Of a stretch of 64,000 bases of DNA, positions 15,589 through 23,355 are shown one piece after another. The stretch spans positions 31,293 to 95,292 of the forward strand of contig JAEZDD010000001.1 of NCBI GenBank assembly GCA_023429785.1, written 5' to 3'. Position numbers and translations under genes: made by a program. Each line of letters starts with the position of its first letter. Within the stretch, counting starts at the first letter, position 1. The stretch is from Bacillota bacterium. Lineage in GTDB: Bacteria > Bacillota > Clostridia > Oscillospirales > Ruminococcaceae. The notes beneath the pieces were generated by a model, which made no database searches, was not told where the DNA came from, and was given only the letters and a program-made list of their open reading frames with translations.

Positions 15589-15714
15589 TTAATACTTATC
15601 CACCACAAAATATTTTTTAACCTTTGTTGACCATAGCTCCATCCCGAGCTTTATCGATAAAAGAGCTGTAACAACTATTCCTAAAGAAATAAGAACTTTC
15701 AGCAAGCCTTTCAT
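15589..15714 (-). CDS. 41-residue single-pass membrane peptide
   Basis: ATG at 15714 preceded by TGGAGGTG at good spacing; stop at 15589. The peptide begins M-K-G-L-L-K-V-L, has one hydrophobic helix (residues about 4-22) and a short basic/aromatic tail (V-K-K-Y-F-V-V-D-K-Y). No family is recognised. It is convergent with the HEPN gene. The strong ribosome site and membrane-helix composition argue for a real micro-gene; function unknown. Confidence 0.6.
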   Translation of the reverse strand: MKGLLKVLISLGIVVTALLSIKLGMELWSTKVKKYFVVDKY

Positions 15715-15868
15715 TAAAACACCTCCAACAATTATTTTTCTTAATATATTATAACATTAATTTTAGTAAAATAAAAGGTTAATGCTAATAAATTTTAGTT
15801 TTTTAATTTATTATATAGGTATAATATATAAGAATACGATGTTGTTAATAAACATAAAGGAATTTATT

Positions 15869-17305
15869 ATGAGTAAAACCCCTAATAGCTATAAAAAGCT
15901 TTTTTCAAATACAATAATTTTCGCTATTGGTTCCTTCAGTTCCAAATTTCTTGTATTCCTCCTCCTCCCTCTTTATACAAGAACGCTGAATCCCAGCGAT
16001 TTTGGTACTGTTGATTTGATGATTCAGATTGCGAACCTTATGCTCCCTATTGCGACATTATCTATTGCAGATAGTATGATTCGCTTCGGATTAGACAAGC
16101 GGTATAAAAAAACGACTGTTTTCTCCTGTGGTATTGTTATCAATTTAGTCGGGATACTTATTATCGGCTTGTCACTCCCATTTCTTATGAACACCTCTTA
16201 TGTCGGCGGTTACGGCTGGCTTTTCTTCTGTTATGTTGCTTTCGCCAGCATTAAGCTTGTCATGACTGAGTTCGTTCGAGCTAAGGGACTCGTGAAGCTC
16301 TATGCGTTCACTGGATTATTGACGACTTTCATGATGATTGTCCTTAACGTTGTTTTTCTTGTTGTTTTAAAGATTGGTATTATCGGCTATCTTCTTGCAA
16401 TAATACTATCAGATTTGGTTTCATTGATTTTTGTATTTTTCATGGCTGAGCTTTATCGAAATCTTAAGCTCACAAGTGTCAATAAAAAGGTTGTTAAGCA
16501 AATGCTTGCGTTCTCAATCCCTCTTATCCCGACTGCTATTATGTGGTGGGTAACAAATGTTTCAGACAGGTTTTTGGTAACAAGCTTTTTGGGGAAGGAT
16601 GCTAACGGCCTTTATACAATCGCATACAAGATACCGACGATAATCACGACAATTTATGCAATGTTTAATCAGGCATGGAATATGTCGGCTATCACTGAGC
16701 GCGATTCAAAGGGGAGAAAGCGTTTTTATACTAATGTTTTCAGCTCAAATGAGTCAATGATGTATGTTTTAGCGGGGGCGATAATGGTTGTTCTCATGCC
16801 TCTGACAAAAATCCTTGTATCCGACGAATACTTTGTATCGTATAAGTTCGCTCCGCTATTGATTATTGCGACGGTTTTCACCTGCTTCACTTCTTTTCTG
16901 GGGGGCATTTATGCCGCTAAGAAAAAGTCTGTTCATTCCTTTGTGACCAGCCTTTTTGGCGCTGTTTTAAACATTGTCCTGAATTTATTATTAATCCCTG
17001 TATTCGGAATAAACGGGGCTTCCTTCGCGACGCTTGTCAGCTATCTCCTCGTTTTCATTATCAGAATGATGGATATTCAGCAATTCAGCCCGTTCGGATT
17101 TCTCCCGGGGAAGGTCATTCTAAACACTGCAATTTTAACCTCAATGGCCTTCTGGATAATGCTGATTGACAATGTTGTATTTTTATACGTCGCTTTGATT
17201 ATCGGGTTTATAATTATACTTCTTCTGAACTTTACTGTTTTGATGAAATCCTTTAAAAAAGTCTTGCCTACCAGAGTATTAAAGCTTTTACCTTTTTTAA
17301 ATTAA
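15869..17305 (+). CDS. Oligosaccharide flippase-family (Wzx/MATE-like) transporter (478 aa)
   Basis: Polytopic membrane protein with 12-14 hydrophobic helices. It opens F-S-N-T-I-I-F-A-I-G-S-F-S-S-K, followed by L-L-P-L-Y-T-R-T-L-N-P-S-D-F-G, typical of polysaccharide flippases of the MVF/Wzx group. It probably moves undecaprenyl-linked sugars. ATG at 15869 has AAAGGA seven bases upstream; an upstream frame extension to 15782 lacks a site. It is not next to sugar-assembly genes, and deoD follows by 20 bases. Confidence 0.85.
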   Translation: MSKTPNSYKKLFSNTIIFAIGSFSSKFLVFLLLPLYTRTLNPSDFGTVDLMIQIANLMLPIATLSIADSMIRFGLDKRYKKTTVFSCGIVINLVGILIIGLSLPFLMNTSYVGGYGWLFFCYVAFASIKLVMTEFVRAKGLVKLYAFTGLLTTFMMIVLNVVFLVVLKIGIIGYLLAIILSDLVSLIFVFFMAELYRNLKLTSVNKKVVKQMLAFSIPLIPTAIMWWVTNVSDRFLVTSFLGKDANGLYTIAYKIPTIITTIYAMFNQAWNMSAITERDSKGRKRFYTNVFSSNESMMYVLAGAIMVVLMPLTKILVSDEYFVSYKFAPLLIIATVFTCFTSFLGGIYAAKKKSVHSFVTSLFGAVLNIVLNLLLIPVFGINGASFATLVSYLLVFIIRMMDIQQFSPFGFLPGKVILNTAILTSMAFWIMLIDNVVFLYVALIIGFIIILLLNFTVLMKSFKKVLPTRVLKLLPFLN

Positions 17306-17325
17306 GCTTGAAAGGAAAATTTACT

Positions 17326-18024
17326 ATGCCTACACCACATATTGCAGCGCAAAAGGGCGAAATCGCCAAAACCGTTTTAATGCCCGGCGACCCACTCAGG
17401 GCGAAATTCATCGCTGAGAATTTTCTTGACAACGTTAAATGCTATAATACAGTCCGAAATATGCTCGGCTTCACCGGGACCTATAAGGGTAAGGAAATTT
17501 CGGTTCAGGGCAGCGGGATGGGCATCCCTTCGATCGGGATTTATTCTTATGAATTGTTTTCTCAATATGATGTTGAAAATATTATCCGAATCGGGACTGC
17601 CGGCGGGATAGCCGACAAGGTTGAGCTTCGTGACATCGTTATCGCTGTCGGGGCTTGCACTAACTCGAGCTTTGCCTCACAATATAATTTGCCGGGGACT
17701 TATGCCCCTGTCGCCTCATATGAGCTTGTTGAAAAAGCCGTCGCACAGGCTAAGGCACTCGATGCAAAATATTGGGTGGGTAATATTCTTTCCAGCGACA
17801 CCTTCTATGACGACGACGCTGAATTTCTTTCTAGGTGGGTGAAAATGGGGATTCTGGCTGTTGAAATGGAGGCCGCAGGGCTGTATATGAACGCCGCTAG
17901 ACTCGAAAAGAATGCGCTCGCTATCATGACTATCTCTGACTGCCCTTTAAGAGGGGAATCCACAACTTCACAGGAGAGGGAGCAGACCTTCACAAAAATG
18001 ATGGAAATTGCTCTTAACATTTAG
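17326..18024 (+). CDS. deoD: Purine-nucleoside phosphorylase, DeoD type (232 aa)
   Basis: Catalyses phosphorolysis of purine (deoxy)nucleosides to base plus (deoxy)ribose-1-phosphate. The near-diagnostic N-terminus M-P-T-P-H-I-A-A-Q-K-G-E-I-A is followed by M-P-G-D-P-L-R-A and later V-E-M-E-A-A-G-L-Y, with the catalytic D of S-D-C-P-L near the end. Length matches the hexameric DeoD family. The ATG at 17326 is chosen from the family N-terminus and the GAAAGGA site; a TTG 18 bases earlier is unlikely. Confidence 0.95.
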   Translation: MPTPHIAAQKGEIAKTVLMPGDPLRAKFIAENFLDNVKCYNTVRNMLGFTGTYKGKEISVQGSGMGIPSIGIYSYELFSQYDVENIIRIGTAGGIADKVELRDIVIAVGACTNSSFASQYNLPGTYAPVASYELVEKAVAQAKALDAKYWVGNILSSDTFYDDDAEFLSRWVKMGILAVEMEAAGLYMNAARLEKNALAIMTISDCPLRGESTTSQEREQTFTKMMEIALNI

Positions 18025-18077
18025 GTGCTTCAATTATCACTTTCCTGCATATAATGTTTTAGGAAAGGTGAAAGCTT

Positions 18078-18320
18078 ATGAATACATTAATCTATATTTT
18101 GCTGGTTGCAGTTTGCGTCGTTTTCATTTATAATATTGTTGAATATATAAAACGCCATTCTGGGAGGAGATTTTTAAACTCACACCCTCTTGAGCTTGTT
18201 GTTATTATTCTTTTGGGATTTGTGCTTGCCGGAATGGTTATGTTCTTTTTCAAGTATTTGTTAATCCCGCTTATCCTGCTTGCTGTTATTTATTATTTTT
18301 TAAATCGCAGAAGACATTAA
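18078..18320 (+). CDS. Small two-helix membrane protein (80 aa)
   Basis: Two hydrophobic segments (residues about 3-20 and 38-72) separated by a basic stretch (K-R-H-S-G-R-R-F). No family recognised. AGGAAAGGTG precedes the ATG. It sits between deoD and the YdbC-like gene on the same strand with short gaps, so it is probably co-transcribed. Function unknown. Confidence 0.65.
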   Translation: MNTLIYILLVAVCVVFIYNIVEYIKRHSGRRFLNSHPLELVVIILLGFVLAGMVMFFFKYLLIPLILLAVIYYFLNRRRH

Positions 18321-18340
18321 TTTTTTTGGAGGAATTTAAA

Positions 18341-18592
18341 ATGGCAGAATTGAAATATGAAATCACAAAACATATCGGCGTCCTTTCTGAATCGGCTAGA
18401 GGCTGGTCAAAGGAGCTTAATATGGTGAGCTGGAACGACCGTGACCCTAAGTATGATTTGAGAGAATGGTCGCCTGACCACTCGAGAATGGGAAAGGGAA
18501 TTACATTAACTGATGAGGATATTGTTGCTTTAAAAGAGCTTTTGAATGACCTCGACGGTGAGGATGATATCGACGAAAATGCGATGTTATAA
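18341..18592 (+). CDS. PC4/YdbC-family single-stranded nucleic-acid-binding protein (83 aa)
   Basis: YdbC-type PC4 domain protein: F/Y-E-I-x-K-H-I-G-V-L-S near the start, W-x-K-E-L-N-x-V-S-W-N, and the characteristic K-Y-D-L-R-E-W-S-P-D-H-S-R-M-G-K-G-I-T-L core. Members bind single-stranded DNA or RNA. ATG at 18341 has GGAGG upstream. The C-terminus is acidic. It ends just before a strong bidirectional terminator. Confidence 0.85.
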   Translation: MAELKYEITKHIGVLSESARGWSKELNMVSWNDRDPKYDLREWSPDHSRMGKGITLTDEDIVALKELLNDLDGEDDIDENAML

Positions 18593-18594
18593 GA

Positions 18595-18624
18595 AAAATG
18601 CAGGACGATTGTCCTGCATTTTTT
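18595..18624. terminator. Bidirectional terminator between the YdbC-like gene and pfp
   Basis: AAATGCAGGAC/GTCCTGCATTT stem with GATT loop, with an A run on one side and a T run on the other. Confidence 0.9.
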
Positions 18625-19840
18625 ATATTTTTATATGTTTTGGTAATCCGTTTTTATATGTCTGTCGAACCTCGCCCTGAATCAGCGGGAGAAAATATTC
18701 AATCGCCTCGTCTGTAATTCCGTTCCCGTTTTCATTAATCCACTCGAACGGGAAGGTTTTTTCGCGGTTCGCCACCTTATCTATTTTAGTTGACTTTATT
18801 TCAACTGCGTATGGGCTGTTGCTTGTCCTTTCAAAAATCATCATCTCGCCTGTTGTTCCGCTTAAAGCTGATATAACTGCCCTTTCGCCGATTAATCTCG
18901 CCTCAGCTAAATCAGTTTTTGAGGCAACGTGTGAGGCACAGCGCTGTAAAACATTAAGCTCGACTGAGCGAACCTTGCACCCCAGCTCGTTCTTCACAAT
19001 CTGCTCTAAATATTTCCCCAGTCCGGCTAGATACTGATGCCCGAAAACGTCAATTACATCAGAAATATGACCGCTCGCAACATACTCGCCGTCCTCACGC
19101 TTTAAGCCCTCTGAAACAGCGACAATAACAGATTTGAACTTCTTTTGTGCTTCTCTGATATCGTTTATAAAATTTTCAATACTGAACTCAACCTCTGGGA
19201 GGTATATCAGGTGAGGCGCAGCCTCGTCGTTCACCTTGAGAAGCCCCGATGATGCGGTCAGCCAGCCGGCGTCGCGCCCCATTATCTCAACAATCGTCAC
19301 TGAATTTATATGATAGACGCTTGAGTCGCGAATGATTTCCTGCATCGTTGTCGCTATATATTTTGCGGCTGAGCCGAAGCCCGGCGTATGGTCAGTCCCC
19401 ATTACGTCGTTGTCTATTGTTTTCGGTATCCCGACAATCCTGATATCCTTATTTTGAGAAATTATATATTTTGAAAGCTTTGATACCGTATCCATCGAAT
19501 CGTTCCCGCCGATATAGAAAAAAGCTTTAATTTCATGCCTTTCGAAAACCTCAACAATTTTTTCATAAACCGATGTGTCTGTGTCTGTTTTGGGAAGCTT
19601 AAATCTGCATGAGCCGAGTGCTGTCGACGGGGTTTTCATTAAAAGCTCGATATCCTCTTCACTTTTTAAAACACTTGACAGGTCGATAAGATTTTCGTTG
19701 ATTATCCCTTGGATGCCATTTCTTGAGCCGAAAATTTTGTTGATTTCTCCGCTCTTTTTCCCTTCGCTAAAAACCCCGGCTAATGATGCATTTATTGCAC
19801 AGGTTGGTCCGCCTGACTGAGCTACTGCGATATTTATCAT
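18623..19840 (-). CDS. Phosphofructokinase, PPi-dependent type (405 aa)
   Basis: Converts fructose-6-phosphate to fructose-1,6-bisphosphate. Donor choice is readable: Asp114 in G-G-N-D-S and Lys140 in P-K-T-I-D-N-D replace the two glycines typical of ATP-PFK, the accepted signature of PPi-dependent enzymes. N-terminus M-I-N-I-A-V-A-Q-S-G-G-P-T is canonical, so the start is 19840 (GGAGGG upstream) rather than the longer frame to 19942. Use of pyrophosphate makes the step reversible and saves ATP in anaerobes. It is transcribed alone or after the gene at 19921. Confidence 0.9.
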   Translation of the reverse strand: MINIAVAQSGGPTCAINASLAGVFSEGKKSGEINKIFGSRNGIQGIINENLIDLSSVLKSEEDIELLMKTPSTALGSCRFKLPKTDTDTSVYEKIVEVFERHEIKAFFYIGGNDSMDTVSKLSKYIISQNKDIRIVGIPKTIDNDVMGTDHTPGFGSAAKYIATTMQEIIRDSSVYHINSVTIVEIMGRDAGWLTASSGLLKVNDEAAPHLIYLPEVEFSIENFINDIREAQKKFKSVIVAVSEGLKREDGEYVASGHISDVIDVFGHQYLAGLGKYLEQIVKNELGCKVRSVELNVLQRCASHVASKTDLAEARLIGERAVISALSGTTGEMMIFERTSNSPYAVEIKSTKIDKVANREKTFPFEWINENGNGITDEAIEYFLPLIQGEVRQTYKNGLPKHIKI

Positions 19841-19920
19841 ATTTCCCTCCGTTTTAAATTCTGTTAATCTTATTATAGCATGGATAAATGGTTGTGTAAA
19901 TTCCGGTTTTTTTGGTGTGT

Positions 19921-21147
19921 TTATATTTCTTTCTTCTCGCAATACATTTTCTCGGTATAGGTCAAAAAGTTTTCAAGGTCATCTATTGTTGCGTGCTGTT
20001 TTTCAACATTGTCCTTTAGACGAATCATATATTCTGACCAGTCGTTGAATTCGGATTTCGGAATTCCTCTGCCGACCTTTTTATAAAGCTCTTTGTATAA
20101 ATCCTCGCTTTTTTTGTTAAGCTCGTTTAATACCTCACGTGGGGGAGGAGCTTTAATCCCCGCTTCCTCACGACACGACTTCCCTGTTGATTTGATTCTG
20201 TTGCAAAGCTTCCCGTTGTATCCGCTTTCAGAATGGAAATATCGCCCGCATTTTTCACACTTCACAAACATGAAGTCGTTTTCAAGCATTTTGTCGAATT
20301 CAAGGTCAATAATCGCCTTAAAGCTGTTCGGTAGATATACGTCATCAGGAAGAAAGCGAAAGCTCTCAATCGCCGTCAGCATCTCTGCGTTCGACGGGCG
20401 TGACATCTCCTTAATATAGTCAAAAGCGTTCATTATTTGTTCATCACGGACTAAATCGTTGGTCCGGATTTTTTTCGGCGGTGTGATATCGTTGAGCTTT
20501 GGCGACAGACGCTTATAAATTTCCTTTGACGGCTTTGAAATCATGAATGCTGAATTTGGCATCTGTGAAACTGAAAAGCGCTGAACTGCCGTAACCTCTT
20601 CCCCCGGGAAGCCGATTTCCTTCACCGCCACAGAAAATGCTAAATCAAAATATTTGCATCGCGCCTTGCATTCAGCGACAGAACAAGGCTCGCCCTCAAA
20701 AATGAAAGCAAGCTTGCGTCTTGCATACTGTTGTATTTTCATAATATTAACCCATTGATTAATTGCACTGTTAGTTTTATATCTTGAAATTCTTGAGAAA
20801 ATCACTTTTTCATAGGAATTTTTTGGCGAAATACAAAGCCCCCAAAGCTCCTCAACCGAAACGCCCTCCGTTTTGCATATATAATCTATGATACAATCGG
20901 ACACAATATCATCAAACTCGAAATTTTGAAGTGCCTCAAAATAAGGGTGACATTTTGTGATTTTTGCGACTAGCTTTGTCGCCTGTTCATACGGGAATTC
21001 ACTTGTTTTTTTCGCCTTTTTCCCTAGCTCAATCGCCTGCTCACAAAAATAGGTGAAATCATATTCTATAAAATGAAGCAGGGTTTTTGAAAGCTCGATT
21101 TTATAGAAAGAATTGCTGTATTTTGTGACAAAGCTTATAGAATCCAT
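19921..21147 (-). CDS. DUF6076-like protein with C-terminal zinc motif (408 aa)
   Basis: Long, mostly helical protein of unknown function. The C-terminal region has C-E-K-C-G-R-Y-F-H then L-C-N-R and a further Cys (K-S-C-R-E), a Cys4-type zinc site as in DUF6076 proteins. The start is ambiguous: an ATG at 21156 lies two bases from the AAAGG site, while the one at 21147 has better spacing and was chosen. A second uncharacterised helical protein lies upstream on the same strand. The zinc motif hints at nucleic-acid or protein binding. Confidence 0.6.
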   Translation of the reverse strand: MDSISFVTKYSNSFYKIELSKTLLHFIEYDFTYFCEQAIELGKKAKKTSEFPYEQATKLVAKITKCHPYFEALQNFEFDDIVSDCIIDYICKTEGVSVEELWGLCISPKNSYEKVIFSRISRYKTNSAINQWVNIMKIQQYARRKLAFIFEGEPCSVAECKARCKYFDLAFSVAVKEIGFPGEEVTAVQRFSVSQMPNSAFMISKPSKEIYKRLSPKLNDITPPKKIRTNDLVRDEQIMNAFDYIKEMSRPSNAEMLTAIESFRFLPDDVYLPNSFKAIIDLEFDKMLENDFMFVKCEKCGRYFHSESGYNGKLCNRIKSTGKSCREEAGIKAPPPREVLNELNKKSEDLYKELYKKVGRGIPKSEFNDWSEYMIRLKDNVEKQHATIDDLENFLTYTEKMYCEKKEI

Positions 21148-21218
21148 ATCTATCATTACCTTTCGTAATAAGCTTTCATTATTTTATATATACTATTATT
21201 AAAACGGACTTTTTGTTA

Positions 21219-21842
21219 TTATAGTTTCTCGAGGCCGAATATTATCTGAGATAATTCCTCCTCAAGACAGGTGTAAAACATCGAAAACAAAACCTCGACT
21301 GTCCCGATTAAAAACATATTTTTATTTGATATGGTGGCAAGCCCGGGGACGTTTTTAATATATCGCTTGTACCATTCGCTCTTATAGGAATGAACCGGCT
21401 TCCCCGATTTCACAAGCTTTTTATACCCCTCGTAGTCCTCGTGAATTGTATTTAAAAAATTGTTCCCGCCCTTTTCCATTACTGCCGTATAAATCGCTTT
21501 TAGCTGTTCGTCCGTGAGGGACTGCTCTTTTATTACCACATTTTTCAAAATAGGAATCCTGACAGCGAAGCTGTAAATCAAAAGTGAAAGAACCTTGTCA
21601 TATTCAGGCGTGTTCATTTCCCTGCACTTTTGATTGTTAATACGAAGCCCCATCGCTTGCAGACAGTTTGTATCGGTGAGGTTATTTAAAATCACTTTAA
21701 TTACGTCCTTGATATTGCAATTATAAAAATCATCTTCAGCGAGGGAATAAATATACTTTATTGCATTATACAGACTGACTGCGCTGTTGACAATTGTGTC
21801 TGATAACAATGTTATTGCTGATCGTTCGCTTTGAAAATCCAT
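21219..21842 (-). CDS. Uncharacterised protein (207 aa)
   Basis: No family recognised. It is soluble and helical, with no signal peptide or clear motif. It sits 71 bases upstream of the DUF6076-like gene on the same strand, so the two may act together. AAGGAA about eleven bases before the ATG is the likely ribosome site. Confidence 0.55.
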   Translation of the reverse strand: MDFQSERSAITLLSDTIVNSAVSLYNAIKYIYSLAEDDFYNCNIKDVIKVILNNLTDTNCLQAMGLRINNQKCREMNTPEYDKVLSLLIYSFAVRIPILKNVVIKEQSLTDEQLKAIYTAVMEKGGNNFLNTIHEDYEGYKKLVKSGKPVHSYKSEWYKRYIKNVPGLATISNKNMFLIGTVEVLFSMFYTCLEEELSQIIFGLEKL

Positions 21843-22024
21843 TCTTATATCATTTCCTTCATATTAGCTTTCTATAATTATATTTTATTTCTGCCAAAAA
21901 TACAATGGTTCAACAAAAAACTTATAACCTTTTTCATTACCCTCTTTATTTTTTTACAATAATGTATTATAATATATAAATATATGATGTAGTTTATGTA
22001 AATTAATTTTAAGGAGACTTTTTA

Positions 22025-22645
22025 ATGAACATTCTGATTGTTGGGTGCGGGAAGGTTGGAGCCAGACTTGCAAGCGTTTTGAGTAGACAGGGGCACGATG
22101 TATCTGTCGTGAATAAAACCCGTGACGGCTTTGATTTTCTTTCAAGTGATTTTAGCGGGTTTACTACCCTTGGTGTTCCTATCGACCAGGATGTTTTAAA
22201 GAAAGCCGGGATTGAGAGCTGCGACGCTCTTGCCGCTGTTACTCCTGATGATAATGTTAATATTATGGTTTGTGAAGTTGCTCGTGAGATTTTTAAGGTC
22301 AACAAGATTTTTTGCAGAATATATGACCCTCGTCGTGAGGTGGTTTTTCAACAGTTCGGGATGAAAACCGTATGCCCGACCAATCTAACTGTTTCTGCTA
22401 TATGCAGCGCTTTGTCTGAAAATGTCGAATCAGTTAATCTGAATTTCGCTTGCAGAACTGTTACTTTTAATACAATTGATATCCCAAAATCTTTTATCGG
22501 GTTTCATGTAAGTGACATTGAATTCGAAGAAGATGAGGTTTTGTTCGCTATTCAACGCGGCGAGTGCAACCTTATGCTTGTCGGTCTTAATGACCATCTT
22601 CTTCAAAAGGATGACAAGCTAATTTTTTCAAAAATAGCTGATTAG
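22025..22645 (+). CDS. TrkA-type potassium uptake regulator, first of pair (206 aa)
   Basis: RCK/TrkA-N NAD(H)-binding domain: G-C-G-K-V-G-A-R-L nucleotide loop at the N-terminus, then a C-terminal TrkA-C-like part. In Ktr/Trk systems such proteins gate a membrane K+ channel in response to nucleotides. In this copy the acidic residue that normally ends strand 2 reads V-V-N-K, so nucleotide choice may differ from its partner. It lies 18 bases before a second trkA-like gene. No channel subunit (TrkH/KtrB) is in the window. Confidence 0.85.
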   Translation: MNILIVGCGKVGARLASVLSRQGHDVSVVNKTRDGFDFLSSDFSGFTTLGVPIDQDVLKKAGIESCDALAAVTPDDNVNIMVCEVAREIFKVNKIFCRIYDPRREVVFQQFGMKTVCPTNLTVSAICSALSENVESVNLNFACRTVTFNTIDIPKSFIGFHVSDIEFEEDEVLFAIQRGECNLMLVGLNDHLLQKDDKLIFSKIAD

Positions 22646-22663
22646 CTAAATTTAGGAGGATAT

Positions 22664-23323
22664 ATGAAGGTTACAATTATTGGCGGCGGAAAAGTTGGAT
22701 ATTATCTTGTTAAAACTCTTTTGGAGCATGGACATGAGCCAACTATCATAGAAGTGGACAAAAATACTTGTTCGTATATTGCGAACGAGCTGGATATACC
22801 TGTAATTTGCGGCGACGGGACTAGCCTTGACGTTCTTGAGGAGGCTGGCGTTGCACATACTGACGCTATACTTGCTGTTTCCGGTCTTGATGAGAATAAT
22901 CTTATCGTCTGTCAGCTCGCTAAAAAGATTTTTAATGTCAAAAAAACTGTTGCCCGTGTGAACAACCCTAAAAACGCCGAGGTCATGAAGCATCTTGGTA
23001 TCGACAATGTTATCAGCAGCACTGACCGAATCGTCGGTATGCTTGAGCGTGAGGTTGATAGCAGTAAAATAAAGGAGCTTGTTTCAATTCAGCATGGAGT
23101 TGGCTCAATCGCCGAAATTAATATCCCCGAAAAATACAAGCTTCATGGAGTGAATTTACAGGATTTAAAGCTCCCTGAAGGTATAAATGTAATTTCAATT
23201 GAAAGAGATAACAGGCTTATTGTCCCTCGCGGACAGACAACCATTCAAAGCGGTGACACTCTTCTTGTTCTTTCAAACAATATTTCTATTGCAAAGCTAG
23301 GCTTGATATTTAAGATAGATTGA
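22664..23323 (+). CDS. trkA: TrkA-type potassium uptake regulator, second of pair (219 aa)
   Basis: Canonical TrkA: nucleotide loop G-G-G-K-V-G-Y-Y-L, acidic residue after strand 2 (I-I-E-V-D-K), the conserved G-D-G-T, and A-R-V-N-N-P-K-N-A-E-V. The C-terminal TrkA-C domain follows from about residue 135. It acts as the cytoplasmic gating ring of a K+ transporter. AGGAGG precedes the ATG. It forms a two-gene unit with the divergent paralogue upstream; the two may form a mixed ring. Confidence 0.9.
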   Translation: MKVTIIGGGKVGYYLVKTLLEHGHEPTIIEVDKNTCSYIANELDIPVICGDGTSLDVLEEAGVAHTDAILAVSGLDENNLIVCQLAKKIFNVKKTVARVNNPKNAEVMKHLGIDNVISSTDRIVGMLEREVDSSKIKELVSIQHGVGSIAEINIPEKYKLHGVNLQDLKLPEGINVISIERDNRLIVPRGQTTIQSGDTLLVLSNNISIAKLGLIFKID

Positions 23324-23355
23324 TGCTCTAATGATTAATAGGAAAGGATTTTTTA

